A stretch of 64,000 nt of DNA from Rhodobacteraceae bacterium Alg231-30 (GTDB taxonomy: Bacteria > Pseudomonadota > Alphaproteobacteria > Rhodobacterales > Rhodobacteraceae), in NCBI GenBank assembly GCA_900143615.1, contig FREU01000002.1, positions 963,753-1,027,752 of the forward strand. Direction: 5' to 3'. The translations under genes and the position numbers were made by a program. Numbering within the stretch: position 1 is the first letter of the stretch; every line of letters starts with the position of its first letter. Below the pieces are notes generated by a model that did no database searches, was not told the origin of the DNA, and worked only from the letters and a program-made list of their open reading frames with translations. This document shows, in pieces, positions 42,848 through 51,577 of this stretch.

Positions 42848-43837
42848 TTAGCAATAGCATTCCGGTCCGGCCCACTGCCCCGCCGAATAGCGATCCCCAT
42901 GCGCCCAGCCGACAGGCATAATCGCTTCAATCGCCGCCAACGTTTCGTCTGACAGCTCCAATTCTGCTCCGGCAACCAACTCCTGCAAATGCGCCACACT
43001 GCGCGTGCCGGGGATGGTCATCACATGCTCTCCCTGCCTCAACACCCACGCAATCGCCAGCGAAGCCGCTGCCACGCCCAAATCCGCCGCCAAGGCACGA
43101 AACTTGGCGTTGTAGTCCAAGTTGGCGCTGAGGTTAGGTTCAATAAACCGCGGGTTAGAACTCAGCCACGGCAAAGTCGCGATCTTCTCGGCTTGATGCG
43201 GGTGATCCGTCAGCAACCCGCGTCCAACAGGTGAGAAGGCCACCAGTGACGCCCCCAATTCGGCACAGGTCTGGCTTAGCCCCAGTTCAGGCGCGCGGGT
43301 GGACAGGGAATACTCTGATTGTACGGCTGCCACAGGATGTACCGCATGCGCCCGTCGTAAGGTGGACGGCGCAATCTCAGAGAGACCAACTGCTTTGATC
43401 TTGCCCGCTTTGACAAAGCCCGCCATGCGTTCCATCACCTCTTCGATGGGATACCGTGTATCCCAGCGATGCAGATAGTAGAGATCAAGGGCCTCAACGC
43501 CCAACCGCTGCAGGCTTGCGTCCAGCGCGGCACTCATATGCTCAGGACTATTGTTTAACCGTTGCTCAGCAGAGCGCGTGATCCCGACCTTTGAGGCAAT
43601 CGTAAACGGTGTTTCCCCACCGCGTGCTTTCAACCATGCCCCAATGACACTCTCCGAATGGCCCATGCCATAGGCGTCTGAGGTGTCGATATGGCTCACA
43701 CCCAAATCTACGCAACCATCTAACACTGCTAAAGATTCTTCTTCAGACGTCGGCCCGTAAAAATTGGTGAACGACATTGCGCCATATCCAACGGCGCCTA
43801 CTTCGGGACCATCTGTGCCAAGCTTACGGAGTTTCAT
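42848..43837 (-). CDS. Aldo/keto reductase
   Basis: A 329-residue TIM-barrel NADPH oxidoreductase. The catalytic tetrad is visible as D53 and Y58 (HIDTSDAYG), K84 (ASKVG) and H118 (YYLHRWD). C-terminal SPVGRGLL and IPGTRSVAHLQE bind cofactor. Closest to the YakC/AKR13-like group. Substrate unknown; its position next to pobA may be chance. Ends with PECYC, unusual for the family. Confidence 0.9.
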   Translation of the reverse strand: MKLRKLGTDGPEVGAVGYGAMSFTNFYGPTSEEESLAVLDGCVDLGVSHIDTSDAYGMGHSESVIGAWLKARGGETPFTIASKVGITRSAEQRLNNSPEHMSAALDASLQRLGVEALDLYYLHRWDTRYPIEEVMERMAGFVKAGKIKAVGLSEIAPSTLRRAHAVHPVAAVQSEYSLSTRAPELGLSQTCAELGASLVAFSPVGRGLLTDHPHQAEKIATLPWLSSNPRFIEPNLSANLDYNAKFRALAADLGVAAASLAIAWVLRQGEHVMTIPGTRSVAHLQELVAGAELELSDETLAAIEAIMPVGWAHGDRYSAGQWAGPECYC

Positions 43838-43992
43838 GAATTGCCTTCCCTCTTATGTCGCTCAAAACCTGTGCGATCCCTCATTGCCTAGTATGGGTTT
43901 GTAGAAATTTGGCCAGTGGCACAAGAGTAACTTAACTTGTTGATCAGTGCGGATATTAATCTGTCCTTGCGAAACCTCTGGTCGGGCAAACT

Positions 43993-45246
43993 TTACCGCA
44001 TCGAGCGACCTTTCAGGATCGCCTCGGATCCGAACTTCTTGCGTATCTCATCGGTGGCGCGCTCGGCTTTGGCGCGCTGCACCGCCTGCGGATCTAGCAG
44101 ATCACCGGACAAATCCGCACGCTCGGCAGGCACCAAATCCGCCAAGCCGACACCGATCAGCCGATACGGCCCCTGATCGCCCACCTGATCAAACAGCCCG
44201 CGTGCGGTGCGATACAACACATCCGCCATTTGCGTCGCGTCGCGCAAACTCAATCGACGGCTCAATGAACTGTGGTTGGAGCGCTTCAACTTTAGCGTCA
44301 CAACCCGTCCCGCCAAATCTTTGGCCTTGGCGCGATCGGACACTTTTTCTGCCAGACGCCACAGATGCCCATCCAAAATATCCGCGCTCGAGGTATCCTC
44401 AAAAAACGTGGTCTCGTTGCTGATGCTTTTCATCGGTTCATGGCCAGATACCTTGCGTCGGTCCTGTCCGCGCGCCAGATGCCACAGCCGATACCCCATA
44501 TTGCCAAAGCGGGCGATGAGGTCCTGCTGATCCCATCGCAACAAGTCGGTAAAGGTTCGAATGCCCGCGCGCTCAAGGCTCTCTTGCGCAACCGGCCCAA
44601 TTCCCCAGATCAGACGCACAGGCTTGTCCTGTAGAAAATCACCCGTCTCCGCCTTGCCAATCACCGAAAACCCGCGCGGCTTGTCCAGATCACTGGCCAC
44701 CTTTGCCAAGAACTTATTGTGGCTCAATCCAATCGATCCGGTGATGCCCAATTCGTCTTTCATCCGTTTGGTCAGGCGTGCCAGCATCACGGCAGGCGGC
44801 GCCCCATGCAATTTGGCCGTACCACCCAGATCCATAAACGCCTCGTCCAGCGACAGCGGCTCTACGTCCGGTGTCATCTCATCCATCATTTTACGGATGG
44901 CGCGGCTTACCTCGACATAGACCGACATACGCGGTTTGATGACCACTGCGTCGGGGCACAGCTTGAGCGCCTGAAACATCGGCATTGCGGATCGCACACC
45001 ACGAATACGGGCGACATAACAGGCTGTGGACACGACTCCACGGCGGCCACCGCCAATAATCACAGGTTTATCGATCAAATCGGGGTTATCGCGTTTCTCA
45101 ACACTTGCATAAAACGCATCGCAATCCATATGCGCTATTGAGAGGCTGAAAAGCTCTGTGTGCTGAACGACGCGCATCGAGCCACAGCGCGCACAGCGCA
45201 CAGCGTTATCAAATTGTTCAAGGCAATCACGACATAATGCTGGCAT
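43993..45246 (-). CDS. dinB: DNA polymerase IV with N-terminal zinc ribbon
   Basis: A 417-residue Y-family polymerase for translesion synthesis. Catalytic residues lie in IAHMDCDAFYASVE (D41) and EPLSLDEAFMDLGG; IGLSHNKFLAKVASDLDKP and the HhH region IWGIGPVAQESLERAGI follow, then the little-finger domain. Before the catalytic core there are about 35 extra residues with C5-x2-C8 and C18-x2-C21, a probable zinc ribbon seen in Roseobacter DinB. Start at 45246 is preferred; an ATG at 45285 would overlap the start codon of the divergent NUDIX gene. Confidence 0.93.
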   Translation of the reverse strand: MPALCRDCLEQFDNAVRCARCGSMRVVQHTELFSLSIAHMDCDAFYASVEKRDNPDLIDKPVIIGGGRRGVVSTACYVARIRGVRSAMPMFQALKLCPDAVVIKPRMSVYVEVSRAIRKMMDEMTPDVEPLSLDEAFMDLGGTAKLHGAPPAVMLARLTKRMKDELGITGSIGLSHNKFLAKVASDLDKPRGFSVIGKAETGDFLQDKPVRLIWGIGPVAQESLERAGIRTFTDLLRWDQQDLIARFGNMGYRLWHLARGQDRRKVSGHEPMKSISNETTFFEDTSSADILDGHLWRLAEKVSDRAKAKDLAGRVVTLKLKRSNHSSLSRRLSLRDATQMADVLYRTARGLFDQVGDQGPYRLIGVGLADLVPAERADLSGDLLDPQAVQRAKAERATDEIRKKFGSEAILKGRSMR

Positions 45247-45283
45247 CGGTTCGGGTGTGGAGCTTTTTGTAAGAGTTCGGATC

Positions 45284-45712
45284 ATGACTATCACGTTTAA
45301 GGCAAATACTGACAGCACATATCGGGGCGCTAAGCTCGTACTTTTTGTTGGCGACCGTCTGGTGACGGTGTTGCGCGACGACAAACCTGACATCCCTTGG
45401 CCTGGGTTCTGGGACTTTCCCGGTGGTGGGCGCGAAGGCGAAGAAAGCGCGCTGGAATGCGCATTGCGCGAAACTTTGGAAGAGGTCGGGATCGACATTT
45501 CACCTGACAAAGTGTCTTGGGCGCGGCGCTATCACCGTCAGGATCACTTTACGTGGTTCTTTGCGGCTCATCTTCCGGAAGATGCAGTCAATGATATCGC
45601 GCTGGGCGATGAAGGTCAGCGGTGGACATTGATGGAGCCACAGGAATACCTGAACAACGAATTGGGCATTCCGCATTTTCAGACCCGATTGGCCGACTAT
45701 ATCGCCGCCTGA
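45284..45712 (+). CDS. NUDIX hydrolase
   Basis: A 142-residue protein with the NUDIX box G-x5-E-x7-RE-x2-EE-x-G visible in GGREGEESALECALRETLEEVG. It cleaves a nucleoside diphosphate linked to another group, possibly an oxidised nucleotide (MutT-like), fitting its divergent position next to dinB. Substrate not determinable. It ends one base before the stop of the convergent GntR gene. Confidence 0.9.
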   Translation: MTITFKANTDSTYRGAKLVLFVGDRLVTVLRDDKPDIPWPGFWDFPGGGREGEESALECALRETLEEVGIDISPDKVSWARRYHRQDHFTWFFAAHLPEDAVNDIALGDEGQRWTLMEPQEYLNNELGIPHFQTRLADYIAA

Positions 45713-46396
45713 TTAGTCCTCGTCTTGCCACAAATGCTTGCGGATCAATTGATATCCATAGCCAATGTGGACACGCTGAATATATCCCACGGCCGCGATA
45801 TCTCTCAGTTCGATCGCGGCCAAAAGTTCCGAGGTTTCGCGCTGCAAATGCTCATAGGCTTGCGCGCCCACGGCCTCTGTCATGCGATGCCATACGCTGG
45901 CGGCCTGATAATAGGACTGGTTCCATAAATCGCGCAGAATAGAGTTGCCGATCAATTCGCCGACAAGCGTTTTGAGGCGTTGGTTTAGGGCAACATATTC
46001 CGTGGAGTTTTCGTCTTTTGCCAAGCGCCGAGCCCAAGCGTCGATTTCACGGGCCTCGGCAATGTGGTGGTCTTGTATCTCGACAGGTGACAATTTCCCG
46101 ATCAAGGTCGCCAACTCAAAGCGGACCTCATAGAGATGCTCGATCCGTTCGCGGGGCAGATCAATCACAACCGTGCCAACGCCGTTACGCGTTTCCACCA
46201 ACCCAAGGTGGCTGATCCGGCTGAGCGCGTCGCGAACAGGTGTGCGGCTGACACCAAATTCCTGCGCGATCACCGCCTCTTTCAATTGGTCCCCAGGCTT
46301 ATATTGCGTTTCGCAAATGCGGTTTAGAATGCGGGATTGAATCTGTTCAATCGTTGGTCGATCAACTGCGTCAGGATGCGGTTTCCGCGAGGTCAT
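45713..46396 (-). CDS. GntR-family regulator (FCD/FadR type)
   Basis: A 227-residue regulator. The winged HTH reads IQSRILNRICETQYKPGDQLKEAVIAQEFGVSRTPVRDALSRISHLGLVETRNGVGTVV. The C-terminal helical FCD domain has histidine-containing helices (DHHIAEAREID...; VHIGYGYQL). It is divergent from the TRAP/amidase operon with an 872-base gap. Two identical TGTATACA-centred sites in that gap are its likely operators, with a catabolic intermediate as effector. Confidence 0.9.
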   Translation of the reverse strand: MTSRKPHPDAVDRPTIEQIQSRILNRICETQYKPGDQLKEAVIAQEFGVSRTPVRDALSRISHLGLVETRNGVGTVVIDLPRERIEHLYEVRFELATLIGKLSPVEIQDHHIAEAREIDAWARRLAKDENSTEYVALNQRLKTLVGELIGNSILRDLWNQSYYQAASVWHRMTEAVGAQAYEHLQRETSELLAAIELRDIAAVGYIQRVHIGYGYQLIRKHLWQDED

Positions 46397-46539
46397 AAAA
46401 CGTCTCTATGTTGAGTAGGGCGCAACGTTTTGCGCCAAAAAGGTTCGGGCTGCGACCTGCCGGAGGCGTGGCAATTCGCAAGTATCAGGGTGCGTATGAT
46501 GTCATCTTGCACACACAAACCTAGGTTTCGGAAGCACAG

Positions 46540-46550
46540 CTGTATACACG
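46540..46550. promoter_or_regulatory. Operator-like site 1 (CTGTATACACG)
   Basis: Contains the perfect palindrome TGTATACA and is identical over 11 bases to the site at 47185-47195. It lies upstream of the GntR gene, suggesting autoregulation. Confidence 0.6.
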
Positions 46551-47173
46551 AATCAGCTTTTTCTGTGGTGGAAACATCCGGTCAATCGCAGATTTTCCTG
46601 TGCTCTGGACCTTTTTCTTGAAAACCGGCAGCAATTTGCCGAATTTTTTTGGCAAGATCCACGGTCCTAATAATGAGCAGTCGAGTCGGGCTGGAAACTC
46701 TGAGAACTGGGGGCGGGATTGGCTTGGGAGGCATCTTTTGTGGTCCCTCTCTTGCTGCCGACAGCGCTAGTCAACTCAATGACAAAAAAGCACCTTTTCT
46801 GATGATTGGAGGGTGGGCGAAGTTTGCTCGAAAACCGCTTCGTTTAAAAATGCAGCAATTGAAAAACGCGCCTGCCGCCTTCCTTTTACGCTGTGTGACT
46901 TGGTTGGATCGCGTGGTGGCAATGTCGCGCCTTGGCAATCGCAAAAACGCTCTGGCGGATTGTTGCCGGATAATCAAAGGCGGGTCGGCTATGGGCGAAA
47001 TACCCCTGAAAATGAGGTAATATTCTCGCTGAGCCTTGTCGTGGACCTCGCGGTCTCCAAGGCGGGTTTACCCAAGAAATCTCCTTCGTGTGCGTGAGGG
47101 AATTTGCACGTGTCGTGTTGTGCTGCATGCAGCAAAGGTAAATATGCGCCAAATGCCGGCATATTTTCTATAG

Positions 47174-47195
47174 TTGACATGCAACTGTATACACG
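47174..47195 (+). promoter_or_regulatory. Promoter element and operator-like site 2 upstream of dctP
   Basis: A consensus -35 box TTGACA (47174-47179) is followed six bases later by TGTATACA (47186-47193), identical over 11 bases with site 1. The palindrome would sit between -35 and -10, a good place for a GntR repressor. The -10 box is not clear. Confidence 0.6.
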
Positions 47196-47268
47196 TCACT
47201 CATTTCGCCAATCTGCGGGACATTCTTGATGTCCGGCACATACGCATCCAAGGGAGGTTCTTCTGAAC

Positions 47269-48273
47269 ATGCAATTTTCGACTATCCTTAAATCCGGAGC
47301 GGTTGCGCTGGCGTCGTCAGGCTTTGTCGCCTCTAGCGCCAATGCCCAAGACATCATCCTCGCGCATGTCATGGATCAGGAGCATATGTTCCACCATGTC
47401 TCCGAGATTTTCATGGAGCGACTGGACGAGCTGTCCGGCGGATCGATGTCTGTCTCTTATCACCCCGGTGGTGATCTGGGCGACTGGACCTCAATTGTCG
47501 AGCAAGTGGCGCAAGGCGCGGTCCAGATGACCATGTCCTGGAACCACTCCGAGCTTGACCCGCGTTGGGATCTGGCAGCGCTCAGCTATCTGGCCAACGA
47601 TTGGGAAACTGGTCTTCAAGTCTACGGTCCTGGCACCCCGATGATCGGCATCTACAACGACATCATGAATGACCTGAACATGGAACTTTTGGGTGTATTC
47701 CCAACAGATTTCTGGGGTTACGTGGTGCGTAAAGGCGTTGATACCCCGGTAAACTTCCCCGAAGACGGCGCTGGCTTCAAGATGCGCACACCGTCTATGC
47801 CAATGGCGATTGAGCACTACAAAGCGCTTGGCTTCTCTGTTGTACCCATGGATTTTGCTGAGGTGCACACAGCTCTGCAAACCGGCGCGATTGATGGCCG
47901 CTCAGCTTCTCCACCCTCCGAGGTTCTGATGTTCTCTGACGTTGTCAGCGCTTATGTCTACACTCGTGAGAACTTTGAGCAGAACTTCTGGAACGTGAAC
48001 AAGCGCTGGTTTGACCGTCTGAGCGACGAGCAACAGGGCTGGATCCGCGCCGCTGCCGACGAAGCCATCCTATGGGCTTGGGACAATGCCGAAGCAGAAA
48101 GCCCCAAGTGGTTTGAGCAAATCGAAGCCGCTGGCATCGAAGTTGTCGAGCTGACACCAGAGCAGCTGGAAATCTACCGTGATCTCGTGGTGTCGGTAGA
48201 ATACCCCTACATGGAAAAAATCGTTGGTCCAGAAATCATGGCCACCGTGAAACAAGCGGCGGGTATGGAATAA
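47269..48273 (+). CDS. TRAP transporter periplasmic solute-binding protein (DctP family)
   Basis: A 334-residue secreted protein: signal peptide ending SSANA|QD, then LAHVMDQEHMFHHVSEIFMERLDELSGG. The R in GFKMRTPSMPMAIEHYKALGFSVVPMDFAEVHTALQTGAIDG is the conserved DctP arginine that binds a substrate carboxylate. GGGAGG lies before the start. The neighbours (M24-fold hydrolase, amidase pair) suggest a nitrogen-containing acid or amide. Confidence 0.93.
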   Translation: MQFSTILKSGAVALASSGFVASSANAQDIILAHVMDQEHMFHHVSEIFMERLDELSGGSMSVSYHPGGDLGDWTSIVEQVAQGAVQMTMSWNHSELDPRWDLAALSYLANDWETGLQVYGPGTPMIGIYNDIMNDLNMELLGVFPTDFWGYVVRKGVDTPVNFPEDGAGFKMRTPSMPMAIEHYKALGFSVVPMDFAEVHTALQTGAIDGRSASPPSEVLMFSDVVSAYVYTRENFEQNFWNVNKRWFDRLSDEQQGWIRAAADEAILWAWDNAEAESPKWFEQIEAAGIEVVELTPEQLEIYRDLVVSVEYPYMEKIVGPEIMATVKQAAGME

Positions 48274-48285
48274 CTCACTGTTTTG

Positions 48286-48318
48286 AACGCGCGTCTGTCA
48301 TGGGCGCGCGTTTTATTT
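48286..48318 (+). terminator. Attenuator-like hairpin between dctP and dctQ
   Basis: AACGCGCG and CGCGCGTT form a perfect 8-bp stem with an 11-base loop, followed by TTATTT. It resembles a leaky terminator that would give more DctP than DctQM. Confidence 0.65.
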
Positions 48319-48341
48319 GGGGCGCTTTAGCGGGAGAGAAC

Positions 48342-48959
48342 ATGGTCAAAGAACTGCTACATACCGACAGTCTGGATAACGTCACGGACCACCAGCCGAT
48401 CGTACCTGTGCCAGACGCTGAAACGCTCAAAGATTCCGTCTATCGCAAGCTTGGGATTTTTTACGCCATCGAGGCCAAAATCGCTTGGGTGATGCGTGTT
48501 ATTCTCTTCACATCTATTCTGTCTCTTGGCCTGCTGATGGCCGCTCAGGTGTTCATGCGCTACGCCATTGCATCTCCCTTTTTAGGGATTGAGGAAATGG
48601 CCCCAATGCTCGCCCTATGGACCTATTTTGTCGGCATGGCCTATTGCTCGCGCGAACGCGACCACATCGAAGGCGGTGTGATGTCTCTGGTCATTCAAAA
48701 CACCCGCGTATTGGTCGCCATTCGCCTGTTTGGCAGTGTTGTCGTCCTTGTCGCTCTGGTGATTTTTATCTTCTACGCATGGGATTACGCCTCGTTCAAT
48801 CTCTCTCTGAACCGCAAGAGCGCCTATATGAAGCTTCCTAAATACCTGTGGGATTTCAGCATGTTGACTGGTTTCGGGCTCATGATCTTCTACATGTTTC
48901 TGCAAATCTTCCTTGAGGCGCGTGTCTTGGTGTCGCGCAAAGAGGGGCAACTGCCATGA
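48342..48959 (+). CDS. TRAP transporter small membrane subunit (DctQ family)
   Basis: A 205-residue membrane protein with a hydrophilic N-terminus of about 45 residues and four hydrophobic segments; PFLGIEEMAPMLALWTYFVGMAYCSRERDHIEGG is the DctQ signature. Start at 48342 with GGGAGAG upstream. It overlaps dctM by 4 bp and forms the permease with it. Confidence 0.92.
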   Translation: MVKELLHTDSLDNVTDHQPIVPVPDAETLKDSVYRKLGIFYAIEAKIAWVMRVILFTSILSLGLLMAAQVFMRYAIASPFLGIEEMAPMLALWTYFVGMAYCSRERDHIEGGVMSLVIQNTRVLVAIRLFGSVVVLVALVIFIFYAWDYASFNLSLNRKSAYMKLPKYLWDFSMLTGFGLMIFYMFLQIFLEARVLVSRKEGQLP

Positions 48960-50251
48960 CATTCTTTCTCATTGCTCTTGCCGCCATCATTGTTCTGCTG
49001 TTGATCGAAGTGCCAGTTGGTTTTGCATTTGGCGTCGGCGCGCTGGTGTTTGGCTATTTGCAAGGTATCGACCTCTCCTTCCATGCGGCTTACGGCTATG
49101 ACCAGATCAGCGCCTTTTCCCTACTTGCCATACCGCTGTTTGTGCTCTCGGGCACTTTGATGGGCGCGTCCGGTATTTCTGAGCGCTTGCTGGACTTTGT
49201 GAACTCTTTTGTGGGCCGCACCAAGGGCGGTCTCGGTGCTGTCACCGTGGTGACCTGCGCGCTGTTTGGCGCGATCTCTGGCTCAGCCTCTGCCGCCATC
49301 GCCGCAATTGGCAAAATCATGGTGCCGCGCATGATCAAAGAGGGCTATCCCCCCGGTCACGCCACGGCGCTTGTTGCGGTGTCCTCGGTGCTGGCGCTGA
49401 TGATTCCGCCGTCCATTCCGATGATTGTCTTTGCCATCGCAATTCGCGAATCCGTGGCCAAAGCGTTCTTGGCGACCATGGGGCCCGGCATCCTGTTGGC
49501 GCTGATCTACTGCCTGCTGAACTTCTGGTTCCTGCGCAACAACACCACCATCACCGTCGCGCCCAAGATGAATTTCAAAGAGACGGTCAAAGACATCGGC
49601 TACACAGGCAAACGTGCCAGCCTTGCCATTATCATGCCGCTGATCGTGTTGGGCGGGATCTATTCCGGCATCGCCACCCCCACTGAGGCTGGCTCGATGG
49701 CGCTGGTCTATACCTTGGCGGTGGGCCTGCTGATCTACCGCACCCTGCCATTTGACAAGCTGTTCAACTCAACCGTGGAAGCTGCGCGCCTGACAGGATC
49801 GATCCTGATGGTGCTGTTCTTCCTGTTTGTGATGAGCCGCGGCATGGTTCTGGCTAAAATCCCGACCCAAGTCGCGGATTTGCTGATGTCGATCTCTGAC
49901 AACCGCATTGTCATCCTGCTGATGATCAACCTGCTGCTGCTGATTATGGGCATGATCATTGACGATGTGTCCGGTGGTGTTCTGGCGGCGATCATTTTGC
50001 TGCCGGTCACGCAGGAAATCGGTCTCGATCCAATCCACTTTGCGGCTATCGTGGGCACCAACTTGGGTCTGGGAAATATTTCTCCGCCCTGCGCGCCCCT
50101 GCTTTACATGGCGGGTGGCGTCACCCGACAACCGCTGTCGACCTATGTTGGGCCGACGATGAAATTCCTGATGCTAGGGCATCTTCCGATGGTCTTTATT
50201 GTGACCTTCGTGCCGCCAGTCGCGCTCTTCTTGCCCGGATTATTGGGCTAG
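48956..50251 (+). CDS. TRAP transporter large permease (DctM family)
   Basis: A 431-residue membrane protein with about twelve hydrophobic segments. AIPLFVLSGTLMGASGISERLLDFVNSFVGRTKGGLGAVTVVTCALFGAISGSASA, then MIPPSIPMIVFAIAIRESV and PTEAGSMALVYTLAVGL are DctM signatures. It carries substrate inward with Na+ (family knowledge). Confidence 0.95.
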   Translation: MTFFLIALAAIIVLLLIEVPVGFAFGVGALVFGYLQGIDLSFHAAYGYDQISAFSLLAIPLFVLSGTLMGASGISERLLDFVNSFVGRTKGGLGAVTVVTCALFGAISGSASAAIAAIGKIMVPRMIKEGYPPGHATALVAVSSVLALMIPPSIPMIVFAIAIRESVAKAFLATMGPGILLALIYCLLNFWFLRNNTTITVAPKMNFKETVKDIGYTGKRASLAIIMPLIVLGGIYSGIATPTEAGSMALVYTLAVGLLIYRTLPFDKLFNSTVEAARLTGSILMVLFFLFVMSRGMVLAKIPTQVADLLMSISDNRIVILLMINLLLLIMGMIIDDVSGGVLAAIILLPVTQEIGLDPIHFAAIVGTNLGLGNISPPCAPLLYMAGGVTRQPLSTYVGPTMKFLMLGHLPMVFIVTFVPPVALFLPGLLG

Positions 50252-50279
50252 CGAGCGCCCTTATGCAAACGACCTTTTC

Positions 50280-50297
50280 AGCCCGGTGCGCCGGGCT
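50280..50297 (+). other. Stem-loop between dctM and the M24-fold gene
   Basis: AGCCCGG-tgcg-CCGGGCT: a perfect 7-bp stem with a 4-base loop, without a T-run. One of three stem-loops at the longer junctions of this operon. Confidence 0.6.
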
Positions 50298-50356
50298 GGT
50301 CTCTCCGTTCGTACCGCTGGGCGAACATGATCACCACTTTAACGAGGATTGCGAAC

Positions 50357-51511
50357 ATGCTTGAGCAAGCAAAACTGAGAACCATCGCCCTTCAAGCACG
50401 GATGAAGGACGCGGGCATCCAAAAAGCCGTCTTTACCGATGAAAGCTCGATGGCCTATCTGGCGGGATTCTGGGGGTATCTGGGTATTGAATTTGGGCGC
50501 CCGTCGATGGTGGTTGTCGACGCAGACGACGCGCCCATCGTCATCACACCCCTGATGGAATCCGAAATGGTCGGAGAAATGACCTGGGTAGAAGACGTGC
50601 GCACGTGGGAAGACATCGGCCCGCGCAGTTGGGGCGCCGCCCTTGCAGGTGCCTTGGGGAACACTCCCGCCGAAATCTGGATCGAAAAAGGCTCTATTCC
50701 GGCGATTGTGCGCAACCATCTGGACGAGACCTATCCAAGCGTGCCGCTCAAAGACATCTCACCGGTTCTGGGCGCGATGCGCACCGTGAAAACCCCGTTT
50801 GAGATTGCGATCATGAAACAGGCGGGCGAAATCGCCGGAGCCATGATGGCCGCCGCCCACAACAGCCTGCAAGAAGGCGCGCAGGAATATGAATCCGCGC
50901 TGGCGGTGATTGACGCGGGCACGCGCAAAGCGGCAGGCTTTCTGACCTCCAAAGGCTGGGAGCGTTTTGTCTCGCCCATGGTGCACAACCTGCAAATCAT
51001 GCAGTCCGGCAAAGACAGCTCGATGGTGCACCGCCGCGCTTCGGTCAAAGCCTATGACAAATTTGATCCGGTCTATTTCTGCTTCTGCAACATGGCGCAG
51101 TTCAAACAGTATAAGCTGGGCTTTGACCGCATGTTCCACATTGGGGATGTGCGCGATGAGGACCGCAAGGTGCAGCTGGCTGCTATTGAGGCGCAACAGG
51201 CCGCAATCAACACCATCCGTCCCGGTATTCTGGCCGAAGAGGTCGCCGCAGCCGCCAACGACGTCTACAAGGCGCGCGGCTATGAAACCGGCTATCGCAC
51301 AGGCCGCTCGATTGGCGTGGCTTTCCTTGAAGCCCCCGAGCTCAAGGCAGGTGACAAAACCGTGCTGCAGGCGGGCATGACCTTTGCCGTGGATGGCGGC
51401 ATTTCGGTGGATGGCGTGACCGCTGGCCGGATTGGCGATTCCGTGGTCGTGACCGAAACCGGCTTTGAATACATCACCAACTATCCGCGTGAAATCCTGC
51501 TCAGCAAGTAA
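50357..51511 (+). CDS. M24-fold hydrolase lacking metal ligands (creatinase/ectoine hydrolase-like)
   Basis: A 384-residue protein with the N-terminal creatinase-type domain (1-145) and the C-terminal pita-bread domain. In metal-dependent M24 peptidases five residues (Asp, Asp, His, Glu, Glu) hold two metals. Aligning by eye to E. coli aminopeptidase P, the equivalents are C244, G255, R317, D346 and G360. It is therefore probably a metal-free hydrolase, like creatinase, which cleaves a small C-N bond, rather than a peptidase. H210 in SPMVHNLQIM may be catalytic (inference). It sits between a TRAP importer and an AtzG/AtzE pair, so it should act on the imported compound. Confidence 0.82.
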   Translation: MLEQAKLRTIALQARMKDAGIQKAVFTDESSMAYLAGFWGYLGIEFGRPSMVVVDADDAPIVITPLMESEMVGEMTWVEDVRTWEDIGPRSWGAALAGALGNTPAEIWIEKGSIPAIVRNHLDETYPSVPLKDISPVLGAMRTVKTPFEIAIMKQAGEIAGAMMAAAHNSLQEGAQEYESALAVIDAGTRKAAGFLTSKGWERFVSPMVHNLQIMQSGKDSSMVHRRASVKAYDKFDPVYFCFCNMAQFKQYKLGFDRMFHIGDVRDEDRKVQLAAIEAQQAAINTIRPGILAEEVAAAANDVYKARGYETGYRTGRSIGVAFLEAPELKAGDKTVLQAGMTFAVDGGISVDGVTAGRIGDSVVVTETGFEYITNYPREILLSK

Positions 51512-51526
51512 CGTAGAACCCGTATC

Positions 51527-51553
51527 GGGCGCGCCACATCCAAAGGCGCGCCC
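51527..51553 (+). other. Stem-loop between the M24-fold and AtzG-like genes
   Basis: GGGCGCGCC-acatccaaa-GGCGCGCCC: a perfect 9-bp stem with a 9-base loop, 15 bases after the stop, 24 bases before the next start. No T-run. Confidence 0.65.
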
Positions 51554-51577
51554 GCTTTGCATATAAGGAGGCATCTT

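Larger units (their letters stand above)
46397..47268. other. Long gap between the GntR gene and the TRAP operon
   Basis: 872 bases without a convincing gene. Open frames at 46649-47020 and 46813-47097 (plus) and 46886-47152 (minus) show no recognisable domains and no good ribosome sites. It carries two identical 11-bp operator-like sites, one about 145 bases from the GntR start and one about 75 bases from dctP. The middle 600 bases could hold a regulatory RNA or a degraded gene; nothing specific is seen. Confidence 0.6.

Noticed and set aside
46649..47020. 123-codon open frame in the GntR-dctP gap
   Set aside because: No ribosome site, no recognisable domain, composition of a chance frame; left as unexplained intergenic DNA.
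50357..51511. Calling the M24-fold protein an aminopeptidase P or specifically DoeA/EutD
   Set aside because: Metal ligands are missing, and the other ectoine catabolism genes are absent nearby; only the fold is claimed.
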